A stretch of 64,000 bases of DNA from Fusarium oxysporum f. sp. lycopersici 4287 (lineage: Eukaryota; Ascomycota; Sordariomycetes; Hypocreales; Nectriaceae), in NCBI RefSeq assembly GCF_000149955.1, contig NC_030994.1, positions 1,280,151-1,344,150 of the forward strand, read 5' to 3'. Under the pieces are notes generated by a model, which saw only the letters and a program-made list of their open reading frames with translations, ran no database searches and was not told where the DNA came from. A program made the position numbers and the translations under genes. This document shows, piece after piece, positions 47,167 to 58,444 of the stretch (the stretch's first letter is position 1; each line of letters starts with the position of its first letter).

Positions 47167-48680
47167 TCATCGGTTTCCGCCGAAAGCGAAGTTGCCAAAT
47201 ACACCACCGCCTCCACCAGGAGTCATAGGCCCAGTGTTGATGGTGCCGTTATGCCCTTGTGGTCCTGGGGTGGTGGCTAACGCAGCATTTGTCGTGTTAG
47301 GGGTGCTAGGTCCGTTGCCATTTGTTTGCCCATCATTGCCGCTTTGCTGGTTCATCATTGACATGACAAGGCTGGAATTTGAGTCAGGGAAGCCCAAGCC
47401 CCAGACCTTGCCAACATGCTCATCAGGAATATCACCGGCAAATATCTTATCGCGCATAGAGAAGAAGACCTTTCCGGTGAGTAACGAATCAGAGCCTGCT
47501 TGGTGGGCAGAGCCAACACGTTTAATCTTGAGGGTTTCGGCAATGTTCTCAAGTCCAGATTTATGCTCAAACTTTTGCAGGATCTCAGTGCTACTGGGAT
47601 CGCTGGGTGTAAGAAGGCCGGAGTTGTGTAACCTGATGGCGTGCTTCATGAGGTGCTTCACGTCGTACGTCGTGGGGAAGTAGAGCTTCATCTTGTGGTC
47701 AAAATCGACTTCGTCGTTGGGCAATGGTAAGCAGATCAGCAGCTTGGTCAGGTAGCCGAAATCGTAACCGCCATGGAACGATATCCACTTGACGTTATCG
47801 AAGCAGACAAGACCAGAAGGAATCAGAAGGGAGGCGAACTCATGAGGATCAATGCCATCACGTTCGAGAGCATTAAAGTCGATCCCGGCTTGCTGAAGTG
47901 ACTCGATCGATTTCTCGTTATACATGTCGTCCTTCAATGAGAACTTAAAGTTGAACTGCCACGAACAAGGGAAAGGAGCATTAGTCGCTGCCCTTTGAGC
48001 GGCTGTGCCAAGCTTCAGATCGTTTGTGGGCCGTGGAGGGGGGGTCTCGCCGTCTTCGTTAAAGAAGGTGAGCCCTATTTGGATGACCCTCAGCATATCG
48101 ACGTTGGTTCGTAGGCATTGGTAGTGATAATCGCTCTTCCCTCTGAATCCTCCCATGGGCCTTGAAACGACACCTGGAAATTCGGTATCCTTTTCACACC
48201 CATTGATTAGCACATCTTCAAAAATGATGCTCATTCCTCAAGCCTTACCATCGCAATGTAAGGATACTTGTCCACCAAGTCTCGCAATACGGCCATTTCT
48301 TCGTGCAAGTTGTGCTTCCATACTTCCCGTATCCTACCCTTGTTAGGATGTGTCCTGATTCCTGGGTGTTCCATCAACATGTTCTGGTGAACCTGCCCAT
48401 GTTGTGGTTGTTGTAGGGCGGCTGCAGGGCCATGGAAACCCATTCTTGCACTTTGACTACCAAATCCTGTATCGGCGAACCCCTGGCCATTGAGGCCGGC
48501 TGTCGTAAAAGCATTGCTGTTGGCAGCAGAGAAGGGTCCCAGCTGTGTGTTGGCGTTCAGGTACTGGTTCCCGCCTAAATGGCCACCCTGTTGTTGGGCA
48601 TGGGAGGGGAAGCCACCCTGGTGGTATGGCGCTGCCACAGCAGGCCCCCCGCCAAAACCCCTAAGTTGCGGCGGCGGCAT
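47167..48680 (-). CDS. caf1: CCR4-NOT deadenylase subunit Caf1/Pop2
   Basis: DEDD-family 3'-exonuclease that shortens mRNA poly(A) tails in the CCR4-NOT complex. Confident exons: 48680-48249 and 48189-47167, joined by a 59-nt intron (gtaagg to aaaag) exactly between YPYIAM and DTEFPG; 484 residues. Catalytic residues seen: Asp145 and Glu147 (DTEFPG), Asp287 (GGYDFGYL), His373 and Asp378 (SAHQAGSDSLLTGK). The domain starts at IREVWKHNLHEEMAVLRDLV. Before it lies about 115 residues rich in Gly/Gln/Pro, and after it a Gly/Asn/Pro tail (MTPGGGGGVFGNFAFGGNR). The start is uncertain: 48680 opens MPPPQLRGFGGG, but the frame is open to 48896 and a possible first exon begins at an ATG near 48980 (MNNGRGSR, gtaaca donor). 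Confidence 0.92.
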
Positions 48681-49534
48681 GTGGTTCTGTCCAGGGAAGT
48701 GTTTGTTTCTGTTGGAGGGCTGTCTGGTACGAGTGCCTCGGGAGCGTTGGAGGGGTTGCCAATGTCTGGCTCCTGAACGCAAATGCGATGAGCGCGGGTG
48801 GTGATTGGCGGTATTCCTTTGTGCTTGGTTTGATTGTGTGCCAGAACCTGGAGGTTCTGAATTCGAAATAGAGCTCTCAGTCGCTGGATTGACCAAGGAT
48901 GGCTTCTAACGCCCGAATGGTTTCTAACGCGACGATTTGAAGTGATACGTGTTACCTCGACTACCGCGACCGTTGTTCATTGAGACAACGTGGGAGTATT
49001 GCCAAGATTACAAAGTATTTCCCTGATCTTCTCGAGTGACTGCGATGGCGATAGATGTCGTCGAATGCTGTCGGTGGTATATGTGATTTCGTTTCGAATG
49101 GTGGAGAGGAGTGACGATAGAGATAAAGATATGCGCCGACTGGATTCCTCGTCGAAGATGATAAAAGGCTTCGCTAGTTACTCGGGGCCGGCCTCTTCCT
49201 TGCTGAGATTCTATAAAAAGCGTCGAATGTCCCTTGGAAGGTTTAAAGTCTGTATAAGTCAATTGATGGCATAGACTACGTCCTCTAGACTCTGGAGGGC
49301 AGAGGTGAGGAGGGCGGGTGAATCAATTGGTCCGTGCGTCATATCGGAGGAACCAGTCAACTTTGATCCGATCCGTGCTTTACGTGCCAGCCCAGTCCAG
49401 TTTAACCTAACCTACAGTGACGGGGGGGAAGAGAGCCAGCATCAATCACTAAGGTCGAATTGGCTCGCTCTCCATTCGCCCATTTCATTTGTCGTCAGAT
49501 CCAACCACCACCAGAATCTCTCCTTCAGCCCACG
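48681..49534. other. divergent region: caf1 and complex I subunit
   Basis: May contain the first, small exon of caf1 (ATG near 48980) plus both promoters. Includes G-rich agtgacgggggggaagag near 49420. No other gene. Confidence 0.45.
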
Positions 49535-49981
49535 ATGCTTGCCACGAGGTACGGCGCGCACTCACACGACTGCTATTAACTCAATTGGCGCAACCAGTTG
49601 TAGCGAATGAACTCGGTTTGCTAATATGTTCGCCATGTAGAGTGCTACGAGCCGCCGCGGGCGGTCCCAAGCCCAACATCACCGGCTTCAACATGCGGGC
49701 GTTCCAAGCATCAACCGGCCAGCCTCGATACGACCCCTGGGAGCGAAAGTCCGTAGTCCCTTGCTGCCACGTCTGAACCAAATAGAGCCAATGTACTGAC
49801 CCTCCTTCGCAGCGAGGCCTGGCGATACCAGGGTCCCTATACCCGCTGGAACCGTCTCAAGAGCGGTTTCCCCGGTCTCGGCATCGCGACAGTCGCTTTC
49901 ACCGCTTACTGCGGATACGAATACTTCTTCCTCGAGGACGAGCACCACCACGGTGAGGCGCATGGAGAGGAGCACCACTAG
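49535..49981 (+). CDS. NADH:ubiquinone oxidoreductase B12/NDUFB3-type subunit
   Basis: Small accessory subunit of the membrane arm of mitochondrial complex I. Three exons: 49535-49548 (14 nt only), 49641-49748 and 49813-49981; 96 residues. Splicing gives MLATRVLRAAAGGPKPNITG, then FNMRAFQASTGQPRYDPWER, then NEAWRYQGPYTRWNRLKSGF and PGLGIATVAFTAYCGYEYFF. The DPWERxEAWRY and FPGLGxATVAF blocks are diagnostic of the B12 family, and one transmembrane helix follows. The C-terminus is His/Glu-rich (EDEHHHGEAHGEEHH). The second donor is gtccgt, weaker than usual, but it is the only one that keeps the conserved motif. No single exon is long enough to be found as a simple open frame. Confidence 0.88.
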
Positions 49982-50884
49982 AGTGCATGGATACGACGAT
50001 TGAGGGAGCAGATTTAGCTGGAATGCAACTATCCAGAGGTGAGAAGTTTTGTACATATACCTCCCGCGGCGAGGACGGTTTTTGATCAGATTATGGAACC
50101 ATCAATCAAAAGAAATATCAAAACAAGAAACAGGAGGACCTGCCTTTCTGACATCATCATGAACTTGCTGTGGTATTGGAACAAACCGGAAAGCCAATAC
50201 ATCGGTGGCGTGAAGAACTTTTGAACTGGATAGGTAACATTCCTTGTTGGTGACACTTTGTCCTACGATTATCACTCGAATGCTAGGGCTTCCTTTTCTT
50301 CGTCAACTGCGATAGTTATCAGTGTGGATGGTGTGAAGACTACTGGTATCTATGCTCACCCTACCAATTATCGGGTCGATCGCTCAGTTACTTATGAAGC
50401 TTACGGAGGTGTGCTTTGTTCCTCAATGAGCAAAGCGGAATGAGCATGCAAGGTCCATAAACATCTCGAGTCTTGACCAGTCTGTGAATGTCTATGCAAC
50501 GAGCCGACTTTCAAGACAAGTAGACCCGGTTCAAGGACAACGCTCAGGAAATAATTGATCAAAATATCAAATTGATTCAATTTGGTGGTTCAAGCCAAGG
50601 TAAAAAGGTATCTCACAAGACTATCCTGTCTCTATGCTAACGAAGGTAAAATTGGTCCTCAGACCCTATGCAGAATGGTATCAAATGTCCAGAAACGCCG
50701 CCGTATATCCATTTCGGCTATAGCCCACAACTCCAATAAAAGAATAAAGAACGGCCATCCGAGGCCACAGAAGAAGATGCCTTGTAATCATAACGCCGTT
50801 TTCCCAGTGACAATGCAGCTGCCAAGTACCCATCGAGGGTCTCGCGTTAGGTCATCATGATTCGGGTCGCAGCTCAAGACTGTC
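49982..50884. other. intergenic, convergent 3' ends
   Basis: About 900 nt between two stop codons. Nothing beyond short random frames is seen. Confidence 0.5.
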
Positions 50885-52462
50885 TCATAAGCCGAGACCA
50901 TTGACAGCATCGAGGGCGCCTTCCACTGCTGTTTCCAATTCTTCCACTCTGACCTTCAACCCCTTGTTCTCGTCCTTGAGAAGACTGACAGTATCCCAAG
51001 CCATACTGGCGGTTTGCCCTTGGCAGTTGAGGCATGTCGCAGGCGCAGGCTTAGGCTTCTCGCTCGACATGCCCCGGATAAGTTTTTGAAACGCACCCAT
51101 TTGAGTGTTGTTGGTGTTTCGTGCGGCAGCATTACCAGTGGCACGAGGAGGCTCCAGTGTGACGGGCTTAGGTTGAGTAACAGGACTGATCTCAGATATG
51201 TTGGTACAGATTGTTGGGCTGCGGGATCGCGAGAAGACACTGGCCTCATCTACGCTCTCATCATCAGATGAGGTCGAAGTACTCTTTCGCCAGCGTTTTA
51301 GTCGATCCTCATCGACGCCCAGATCTTCTGATACGATCGAAGCTGCTGAGGTAATATTCTCTTTCTCGCCATTAGTCGCCTCATCTGCGCGGTCCTTTTC
51401 ATTTGCCAAGCGGTTGAGCAAGTACTCGATCATAGCATCTCGCTCTGCCATCAGGATAGCCTGCTCCTCCAGCTGCTTCTTGAGCTGTTGGACCCTGATT
51501 TCAGCTTCACTTTTGTTGAAATTTTGAATATCCCGCTCAGCCTGGAGCTCCCTAAATTCTGTTGTGCGTTGCTCATAAGCAGCCTGGAACTTGCTCAGCA
51601 GACCAGTGGCGTTCATCTGCAGATTCTTGAAGGCGGATGGCGAGAAAGCTGTGCCTTCAACAGGAAGGCCGTTGGGGAAAAGACCCTTTTCAATGTCGAG
51701 ATTCATGAGGGCCTCATTTTGTTCTTCCGAGGGACATGCAGTAGGTGAAGCAGTAAGGGAGCCGAAAAAGTTGAATCGAGAAGAAGTTGGTGTGGATGGC
51801 TTGGCCGAGGATGTACTGCGTCGTCGGGGTTCTGCAGCGGTTGTGGATAAAGGCGAAGGTGCATTAGATCGATTGAACCAAGTTGAGAAGCCGTTTCGAG
51901 GAGCTTCCTCTACAACAGCAGGCAAACTTGACCGAGTTTTGGAGGCAGCAGGCCTCTTGTCGCCGGTGAACGACATGTCGACGGAAAGCGGCCTAGGCTG
52001 ACTGCTGGAGATCTTGTAGAACTGCGATTCAACGTCCAAGTTGTTGTCGGCCGAGTTGATGGAGTGACGCAGAGGTGACTGAAGTTTAGGAGAAGTAGGT
52101 TCTACATGAAGACCGGGATCGCGGGTTCGAACAGAAGAGCTGGGAGGGTGATGAGCTGTCGTAGGAGGTGTCACTGAGAGAGGAGCCAGAGGAGGACTTG
52201 AACGGGGAGTCGACTGAGCAGCGCTGGGTGTCTTGAGGGCCGCGGGGGAAAGGCGGAGGGAAGTGGTTTCTGATAGATTATTGTTTCTGGGTTTGTTTGT
52301 CACAGCAGCTCGCCTCCGGGCGGTCGAGGCGCGAACACTGGAGCCATACGACGCTTGGGAGCTCGGCCCCGTTAGACGCGAATGATATTCGATGGGAAAC
52401 TGTCCATGCTCCTCCTCGGCAGCTCGATCCTCAACGAGCCCCTGGGGATCCAGAGGCTGCAT
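50885..52462 (-). CDS. coiled-coil protein of unknown function, 525 aa
   Basis: Single-exon gene from ATG 52462 to TGA 50885. I do not recognise the family. Residues 30-245 are Ser/Pro/Thr/Arg-rich and disordered, with many SP/TP sites (SPPLAPLSVTPP, EPTSPKLQSPLR), so phosphorylation by proline-directed kinases is plausible. A conserved-looking patch MNLDIEKGLFPNGLPVEGTA lies near 253-272. A strong coiled coil covers about 285-362 (QLKKQLEEQAILMAERDAMI). A second serine-rich acidic part follows, then a lone CxxC (ATCLNCQGQ, Cys477 and Cys480) and a short C-terminal coil (490-515). The architecture suggests a cytoskeletal, polarity or spindle-associated scaffold; that is inference from composition only. 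Confidence 0.82.
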   Translation of the reverse strand: MQPLDPQGLVEDRAAEEEHGQFPIEYHSRLTGPSSQASYGSSVRASTARRRAAVTNKPRNNNLSETTSLRLSPAALKTPSAAQSTPRSSPPLAPLSVTPPTTAHHPPSSSVRTRDPGLHVEPTSPKLQSPLRHSINSADNNLDVESQFYKISSSQPRPLSVDMSFTGDKRPAASKTRSSLPAVVEEAPRNGFSTWFNRSNAPSPLSTTAAEPRRRSTSSAKPSTPTSSRFNFFGSLTASPTACPSEEQNEALMNLDIEKGLFPNGLPVEGTAFSPSAFKNLQMNATGLLSKFQAAYEQRTTEFRELQAERDIQNFNKSEAEIRVQQLKKQLEEQAILMAERDAMIEYLLNRLANEKDRADEATNGEKENITSAASIVSEDLGVDEDRLKRWRKSTSTSSDDESVDEASVFSRSRSPTICTNISEISPVTQPKPVTLEPPRATGNAAARNTNNTQMGAFQKLIRGMSSEKPKPAPATCLNCQGQTASMAWDTVSLLKDENKGLKVRVEELETAVEGALDAVNGLGL

Positions 52463-55400
52463 AATCGCTAATGTTTCGGTTCCAAGGGGTTTGGGAGATT
52501 TGATGGAACAGGGGTCCAGAGAAAGGAACCCAGTTTGACAAGCACTAGAAGAACGCTAGTAGCGGCGATCGTATTGATATATATTAGGTGGAGAGCTGCT
52601 CCAAATCGATTGTGTCGAGAGCGGTGGGATAGCTTGTGGTGGAAAGAAGAGAGTTAGCGATGGGTGAACGGTGGTTTATGGCGGGCGAGGAGGCCATAGA
52701 TATTAACCTTGACACCACAGTTTGTTGCGCGTGGCCGGGTTCGGCTGAGGAGGAGCCGACTGTGCAGTAACACCCAAGAACCAGACCCTACACCTCCTCC
52801 ACTCCGCGGATAAACGGGTATGGTTGGGCAACTTGGATATGCTCTGATGGTGGATTTGTTTGGACAGAGTTAAGTGGTTGAGGTATCTGAGGGGTCCTTT
52901 AGTGGCCAACAAACTTGTACCAATGGGGTAATTCTGCAGCCCCAGGTTGACACAGCTCCGAAGGACTATCAGGTCCATCTATAAAAGATGACAATATCTG
53001 CATTTCTGAGAAAGACGTTCCAATTGTCTGTGAAACCCTTTCCGGAATAAACACTGCAAAATGTCGTCTCGTAGTGTCTCACTACCAACAGTTGGCGAGC
53101 AAGCCAGCCGAGCTTGGTAACGCCCTAGCGTTGATCCCTGAACGCTGTGGAATGTAGAGACACGCCACAGTCTCCAGAGGCACTTTATCATTGTGGGCTT
53201 GACGTAGCTGGAGGTTGGTCTGCCAAGGAAGGCAATAAAACTTAGGACCTCGATCCCAAATGAGAAAAATACTTAGGTATAGTATCATAACTTTAGGGGG
53301 CTCTTTGATAAGTTTATTTTGGCATCTATTGTCAAGGTCTGAAGTTTTCTTTCTCCCTTAGGGGTCTGATCTCACCAACATACTTAGGTAGGTAGTACGT
53401 TCCATTGTTAGTAGAGTCATGAATGACATATTCATGACAATGATTGATCAAGGGACCTTGACTCAATATTGGCCTTTGGTGAAAATCCCTCGTTATCGAG
53501 TCGAGTCCCTGAAACTGAGTCCATAATCATGGTCACAGGATAAGGCAACTGAAGGATCAATGCAACCAACCTTACCCATATAAATCATGCAGTATCACTA
53601 TCACCTGCATAGCACTACTGCATAAAGGAGCCCTTCCCGAACGGCTCCAACGTCCCCGCACGTCTTTGTCTTGCCTTGTCTCGCCCTGCCTGTAGTTCTA
53701 GGCTGTCCTAGACGGGAACCTGCAGAAATGCAAAAGCAAAGTTTCTACCTTAATCTAGGTTCGTAGGGCCATCTCAAGCTTTTCCACGCATTTTCACCCT
53801 TCAACCCACAAGCCCGGCCAAACTCAGACCACTTCTTGGCGAGTCCAGGCCGTTCCCTTCTCCATCTGGTTCCTTAACCTCATCCTAGAACAGGAACAAA
53901 CTTTCGCGCCGGCACGTTGATGAACTTGATTGCCACGATCTATAGCGCCTTGTGGCTGCACAAGATCAAGCAACCCCGGAAGAGATCTCCCTTCGATTTT
54001 GCAAGATCATTGATGGCTTTCATGGCAACGACTGTCGTGTGCCACTTTCAGTATGGTGGAAACTTGGATGCACAGTATGCTCTCTGATTGTTGTACTGGA
54101 CATTCTTTTACATTATTGTTCAAAAGTTACCATATTTGCTTGCTTAGAGCGTGGTAACAATTCTAGACTTTTGTTTGTACCTCTGACCTGGTTACATCCA
54201 GGTGCAGTACCTCTGTAGGCAGGGCGACATGGACGGTAAACTATGGCGTCAAGTTGCCTCCGTCATCTCAAAGTTGTGAATGGTTGATCATTGTGGAGTT
54301 TGAAGACACAGTCTAGGCCTAGGGCGCTGGAGTAAAGTCTCCAGAATCTTAGTTACAACCCTTGGTCTTTCGGCCGCTTTAGGATGAACGGTATTGGCGA
54401 CTATCTACCACACAAATTCCAGCTCTTTCAGCTGGATCATTTTGACAAATGAGAGCCCCGCATGCCGTTCATACAGACTATCGTCACAATCCTGCCTACT
54501 GACCCTGCTTGAACAGCTTCAATCAGCCCTACTCTTATTAGTTGTGCGGTTCCACCATCTTCGTCATTGCCCTCGTTTGCGGAAACACCAATCTCTTGTT
54601 TCATTTGTCTTGGTCATTAGTAGGTATAGTACCTTAGGCTGGCGAACGCTCTATACCTTAGGTAAGGTACCTAGTAGCCGATTCAAACGAAGCAACAACC
54701 CGGAGGTGGTTCGTTGGACTTGTGCCCACAAGGTCTCAGCCTACAAGGCAAAAATGGACTTATACTCACTTGGAACTTTCCTTACTTGTCCACTACCTAA
54801 GGTAGATAGGTTTTTTTTTCCCTTGCAAGTATTTAAGCCTAGGTACTAGGCACCTACCTAGTTGAGATGGATGCTTCCACTTGACTACCTACTAACCTAA
54901 GTATCTCCCACTGAGTCGCATTTGCATAGTGTTGAACTTATAAGTCCTTTCACACGTGAATGGAACTACCTGCCGTAGGTACCCAGGTGCTCAGTTTGGT
55001 ATACGACTGCCTTCAAAAGGCTTTGTTGCTTACCTATAAGGTAAAGTTGCTTCTCGCATACCTTCATCGCGATTGCCTCCAATGTCCTGAACCCAAGCTT
55101 TGCAGGCAGGTTCTCTAGTGAGGTGGTCGAAGACAGCAAGAAAGCAGGCTATCTCAACTCCAAAAGAATCGAGAAGCACTGCCTGGGGCGAATTCCTTGC
55201 TTGGTCGGGAGAAATAAAGGTCCCAGGCATTGGAGAAACTTCAGCACCGCAAAACAGAATGCAACAACCAGAATGTTGAGAGCAACTCAGCCTTAGGGGG
55301 TGCCTCCCTTGGGTATCTGATGCTATCTCAGGTATCTCGGATATTGGGGAAGTTGCAGATAACAATCCAGAAGTGTCAACTTCTGTCCCCCCGTGAAGTC

Positions 55401-55628
55401 ATTTGTAACTGCCTCCATCAACGTCCTGTTCATGTCAGATGAAGGAAGGTGCCCGGGCATCGAAGGATGAATAAAACCACATTTACTCAACCCCTTCCGA
55501 GCCTTTCTTCTTCTCATCATCATCTTCGTTATTTCTTTCTTGGTATCCAAAGCATTTATCAACACCTGCCATTGTCCGATACCACTACACTCCATCGCCT
55601 ATCAGGCTTTTTTCTGTTCCTCTTTGCA
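52463..55628. other. 3.2 kb intergenic
   Basis: Lies between the start of the coiled-coil gene and the membrane-protein gene. Contains a dense group of TACCTAGGTA-like motifs (53382-53400, 54657-54676, 54796-54810, 54838-54860, 54973-54988) and a CACGTG at 54953. The frame of the next gene is open from 55449, but no ATG-based model supports starting before 55629. No gene seen. Confidence 0.45.
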
Positions 55629-56318
55629 ATGATGAATCAACCTAAGGGTGCTGGCCGCGCAGGCGGCACCATCCTTCAGGCTTTCCTATTCCTCTTCACC
55701 ATTACCAATTTCTTTACACTTATCCTCAACGCGGCCACTGCTGGCCTGTACTGGGACAAACAATGGGGATATATCAAAGCGCTGCTCGTACAGGGAGTCT
55801 ATGACGAAGATTACCTTTCCACAGCTGGCTCCCCCGATGTTTTTTATACCGATGTCACCAGCTTCGAGCCAGGCAAATTCATGAAGGACTCAGTACGACC
55901 ATACCTGCTCCTCGCTGTTGTCGCTGGTATCACATGGGTCATTGCCTCCATCGCCCTTCTTTTCCTCTTTACCAAGATTCGACACTTCAATCACCGCGTT
56001 GCTCGCTACGTTTTCCGGGTTATAGGCGTGGCGACCTTCGTATTCTTGGTCATCTTCTACCTCACCTGGGCCCATACTTACAACTTTGACTTCCCCTTCA
56101 CGCTTGACTGGCCCCTAGGCAAGGCAGCAGTGATTATGGCACACATCAACCTGTAAGTGTGATTATGGCAGTGTAGGGACATCTACGCAATTACTGACCA
56201 TATCCCCAGGCTGCTCGGCATCTTCGTCACTTTGCTGGCTGCGGTCCTGGACACGCCAAAGGACTGGGCGGATCATGCACCTACTGGCCCCAATGGTCGC
56301 CGAACTAGCCAGGTATAA
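55629..56318 (+). CDS. four-span membrane protein, 210 aa
   Basis: Exon 1 55629-56152, a 57-nt intron (gtaagt donor, ttactgac branch, ccccag acceptor), exon 2 56210-56318; 210 residues. Four hydrophobic spans are clear: ILQAFLFLFTITNFFTLILN, LLLAVVAGITWVIASIALLF, VFRVIGVATFVFLVIFYLTW and, across the splice, INLLLGIFVTLLAAVLD. A hydrophilic loop of about 50 residues with YYDED/DVFYTDVTSFEPGKF-like acidic and aromatic residues separates spans 1 and 2. The tail is short and polar (RRTSQV). I do not recognise the family; topology recalls fungal SUR7/MARVEL-like proteins, but their diagnostic motifs are not seen. ATGATG at 55629 is preferred over the upstream open frame. Confidence 0.8.
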
Positions 56319-56698
56319 TGGCCAGCCTTGAACAACTGAGAAGAAAAACCGGTGACGGTTTTGTGTGGACGTCTCGAGGTCAGGGGTTTGGTTTGTTGTT
56401 ATCATTATTATAGTTCGGTTGGGCGTATGGTCGGTGCAGGCTGCAAGTATCTTTACACCAGTAGATGGTAGAGGGTTTATTCGAGTATGCTTTCCTTGTT
56501 CTTTCAATATGATAATTCTTGTGACTATGGAGCCGTGAAGACTTTCAAGTCAGTAGACAGGCCAAACAAGCAAAAAGCTCCCAGCACATAATGATCAGCC
56601 AGCATCTTCTAACGGGTATATTGCCATCATTCCTTAAAACTGAAAGCCCAAGACCTTGATACATTGCATCTCCGTCTATGCATATTTTACAAACCATC
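56319..56698. other. intergenic, convergent 3' ends
   Basis: About 380 nt between two stop codons; presumably the terminators. Nothing else seen. Confidence 0.5.
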
Positions 56699-58444
56699 TC
56701 AGCGCAACTCAACCGAAGGAAAGTAGCGAGGTCCTGCAAAACCTCGAGCCAAGACAGACTGTATATCAATATTACTCGTGGGATCGTGATGGGAGCTCCA
56801 CATCTTGAGGAGTATAAATCGGCCTGATATGGGGGGGTCGAAGCGAATTGTGCATTTGCTCTTCTTCTTCTCTATGTTGAAACGGGCATGTGGAGAGAGC
56901 AGTTGACCACCACCGACGGCTCGAACGGCGTCTTGCGTAGCAGAGGCGTGAGCTTCCCAAGCTTCTGTTAGGGAGAAAGATCGGTTGGAGCGATCGTGAT
57001 CGCGGTCCCGCTCCCGCTCCCGCTCTCTTTCTCGTTCCCTCTCTCTTTCGCGGCGGCGCGAATATGGAGGATCAAACCCTGAGCCGCTAGTATTGGCAGC
57101 ACTACTGTAGAGGCGCCAGTGGGAGGGATGGTGGTCGTCGAGGTATTCGGGATCAAAGGGGTTACCGCCTTCATCGGAGTCAGAGTCGAGGGTTTCGAAT
57201 GGGAGGGAGCCGATGCGGTTGGGTGCACGGCGTAGGAAACGGGGGCCGTCAAAATCGTCGTCTTCGTCGTCGCTGCACTCAGTAGTGACTTGGAAGTCGG
57301 GCAGGTTGGAGGCGAACTCTTCAGGCATCTGTGGTGTCCGTGGTTCGTAATCATCGGCGTTGGTGCGGTAGGGGTATGCTGGCCGAGACCTCGTGGTCGT
57401 AGTGCCATTCTCATGGTGCTGTACTGATATTATTTCAGTTGGGATGGGCTGAAGAACTCTCGGGTCCTCATCATTCGTTGGCTCATTCGTTGGCTGTGCA
57501 TATTGAATTTGGTACCGGGCTGTTCGGTTGAGCACTTCGTCTTGGTTCATAGCCACAAAGACCATTCCCTCCCTCACGCTGTTACAGAATTAGCCATGTT
57601 GTCCGGATCATGCTGTAATGCATGGGACAACATACGGATGTGAATAGTTGGACGACGCAGGCGCCTTTATGACCAGCTCCTGGAGAGTGAAAACGGTGCC
57701 ACCCTGATGTCTCAATACTATGTTGCATCTATTTCCCTTTGTGCAGTACACCGAGGTATCGTTTTTGAGGATATTCTCAGCGGCGTATGATAACTCATTG
57801 GAGAACATGCCCCCATCACAGCTGACGATCTCCATCTTAAGATCTCCTTGCTCGACCTGGCCATACTTGCCATAACGAAAGCCTCGTAAGGCCGGCGCGA
57901 GACGATCAGAATCCAGCTTCCGGCGCTTGTGCCGTCGATTCGAGTCAGGGAGATCTGAGGGACGGAGTGGAGGAGAGAAGTTGGGCGGCATGAGCGGAGG
58001 AGTAAGGCTTGGGTGGTGCTGAAGATCGAGAAGGGCCCGCAGGTGTGAGTTGGCTTCCTCGAGGTGTCGATCGAGGTCTTCGAGGTTGGAGGGTCTGGTG
58101 TTCTCGGCGGCGGTGGCAGCCCGCATGCGGTCAGTACGTCGAGAAGTCGGCCAGCCGTCGTCCATGGGCCGTTCAAAGTCGTCAAAGCCGGAGCCGGAGC
58201 CGGGACCCGGGGCTCTGTTCTCCAGGTTCCGGATGCGGTCGGCGCGGCGTGAAGCGGCTGACCAGTGCCGGGACTGAGGGCGGTTGGAAGAAGTCGGCGA
58301 GGGGCTGTCTCGGTCACGATCTCGCTGGGCGTGGGCGAGGGCTCTCAGAGAAGGCAGTCGAGGCGGTATGGGAAGCGGTGGAAAGTCGTCGAGGGGTTCT
58401 CGAGAATGGCGACGGTGGGAGTTTGATCCCGACCGGCCAGACAT
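56699..58444 (-). CDS. Arg-rich protein with conserved C-terminal beta-type domain, 562 aa
   Basis: Exon 1 58444-57636, a 57-nt intron (gtatgt to gtaacag), exon 2 57578-56699; 562 residues. Residues 1-130 are basic and Ser/Pro-rich (RRHSREPLDDFPPLPIPPR). A folded-looking block follows (about 200-275: LKMEIVSCDGGMFSNELSYA, NDTSVYCTKGNRCNIVLRHQ, GGTVFTLQELVIKAP). It continues after the intron as VREGMVFVAM, is broken by about 200 disordered residues (an acidic Asp/Glu run and a perfect Arg-Glu repeat, about residues 440-465), and ends in a hydrophobic block (KCTIRFDPPISGRFILLKMW, then NIDIQSVLARGFAGPRYFPS). The two blocks could form one discontinuous beta-sandwich (discoidin/DOC1-like); that is a guess. 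The function is unknown. Confidence 0.82.
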
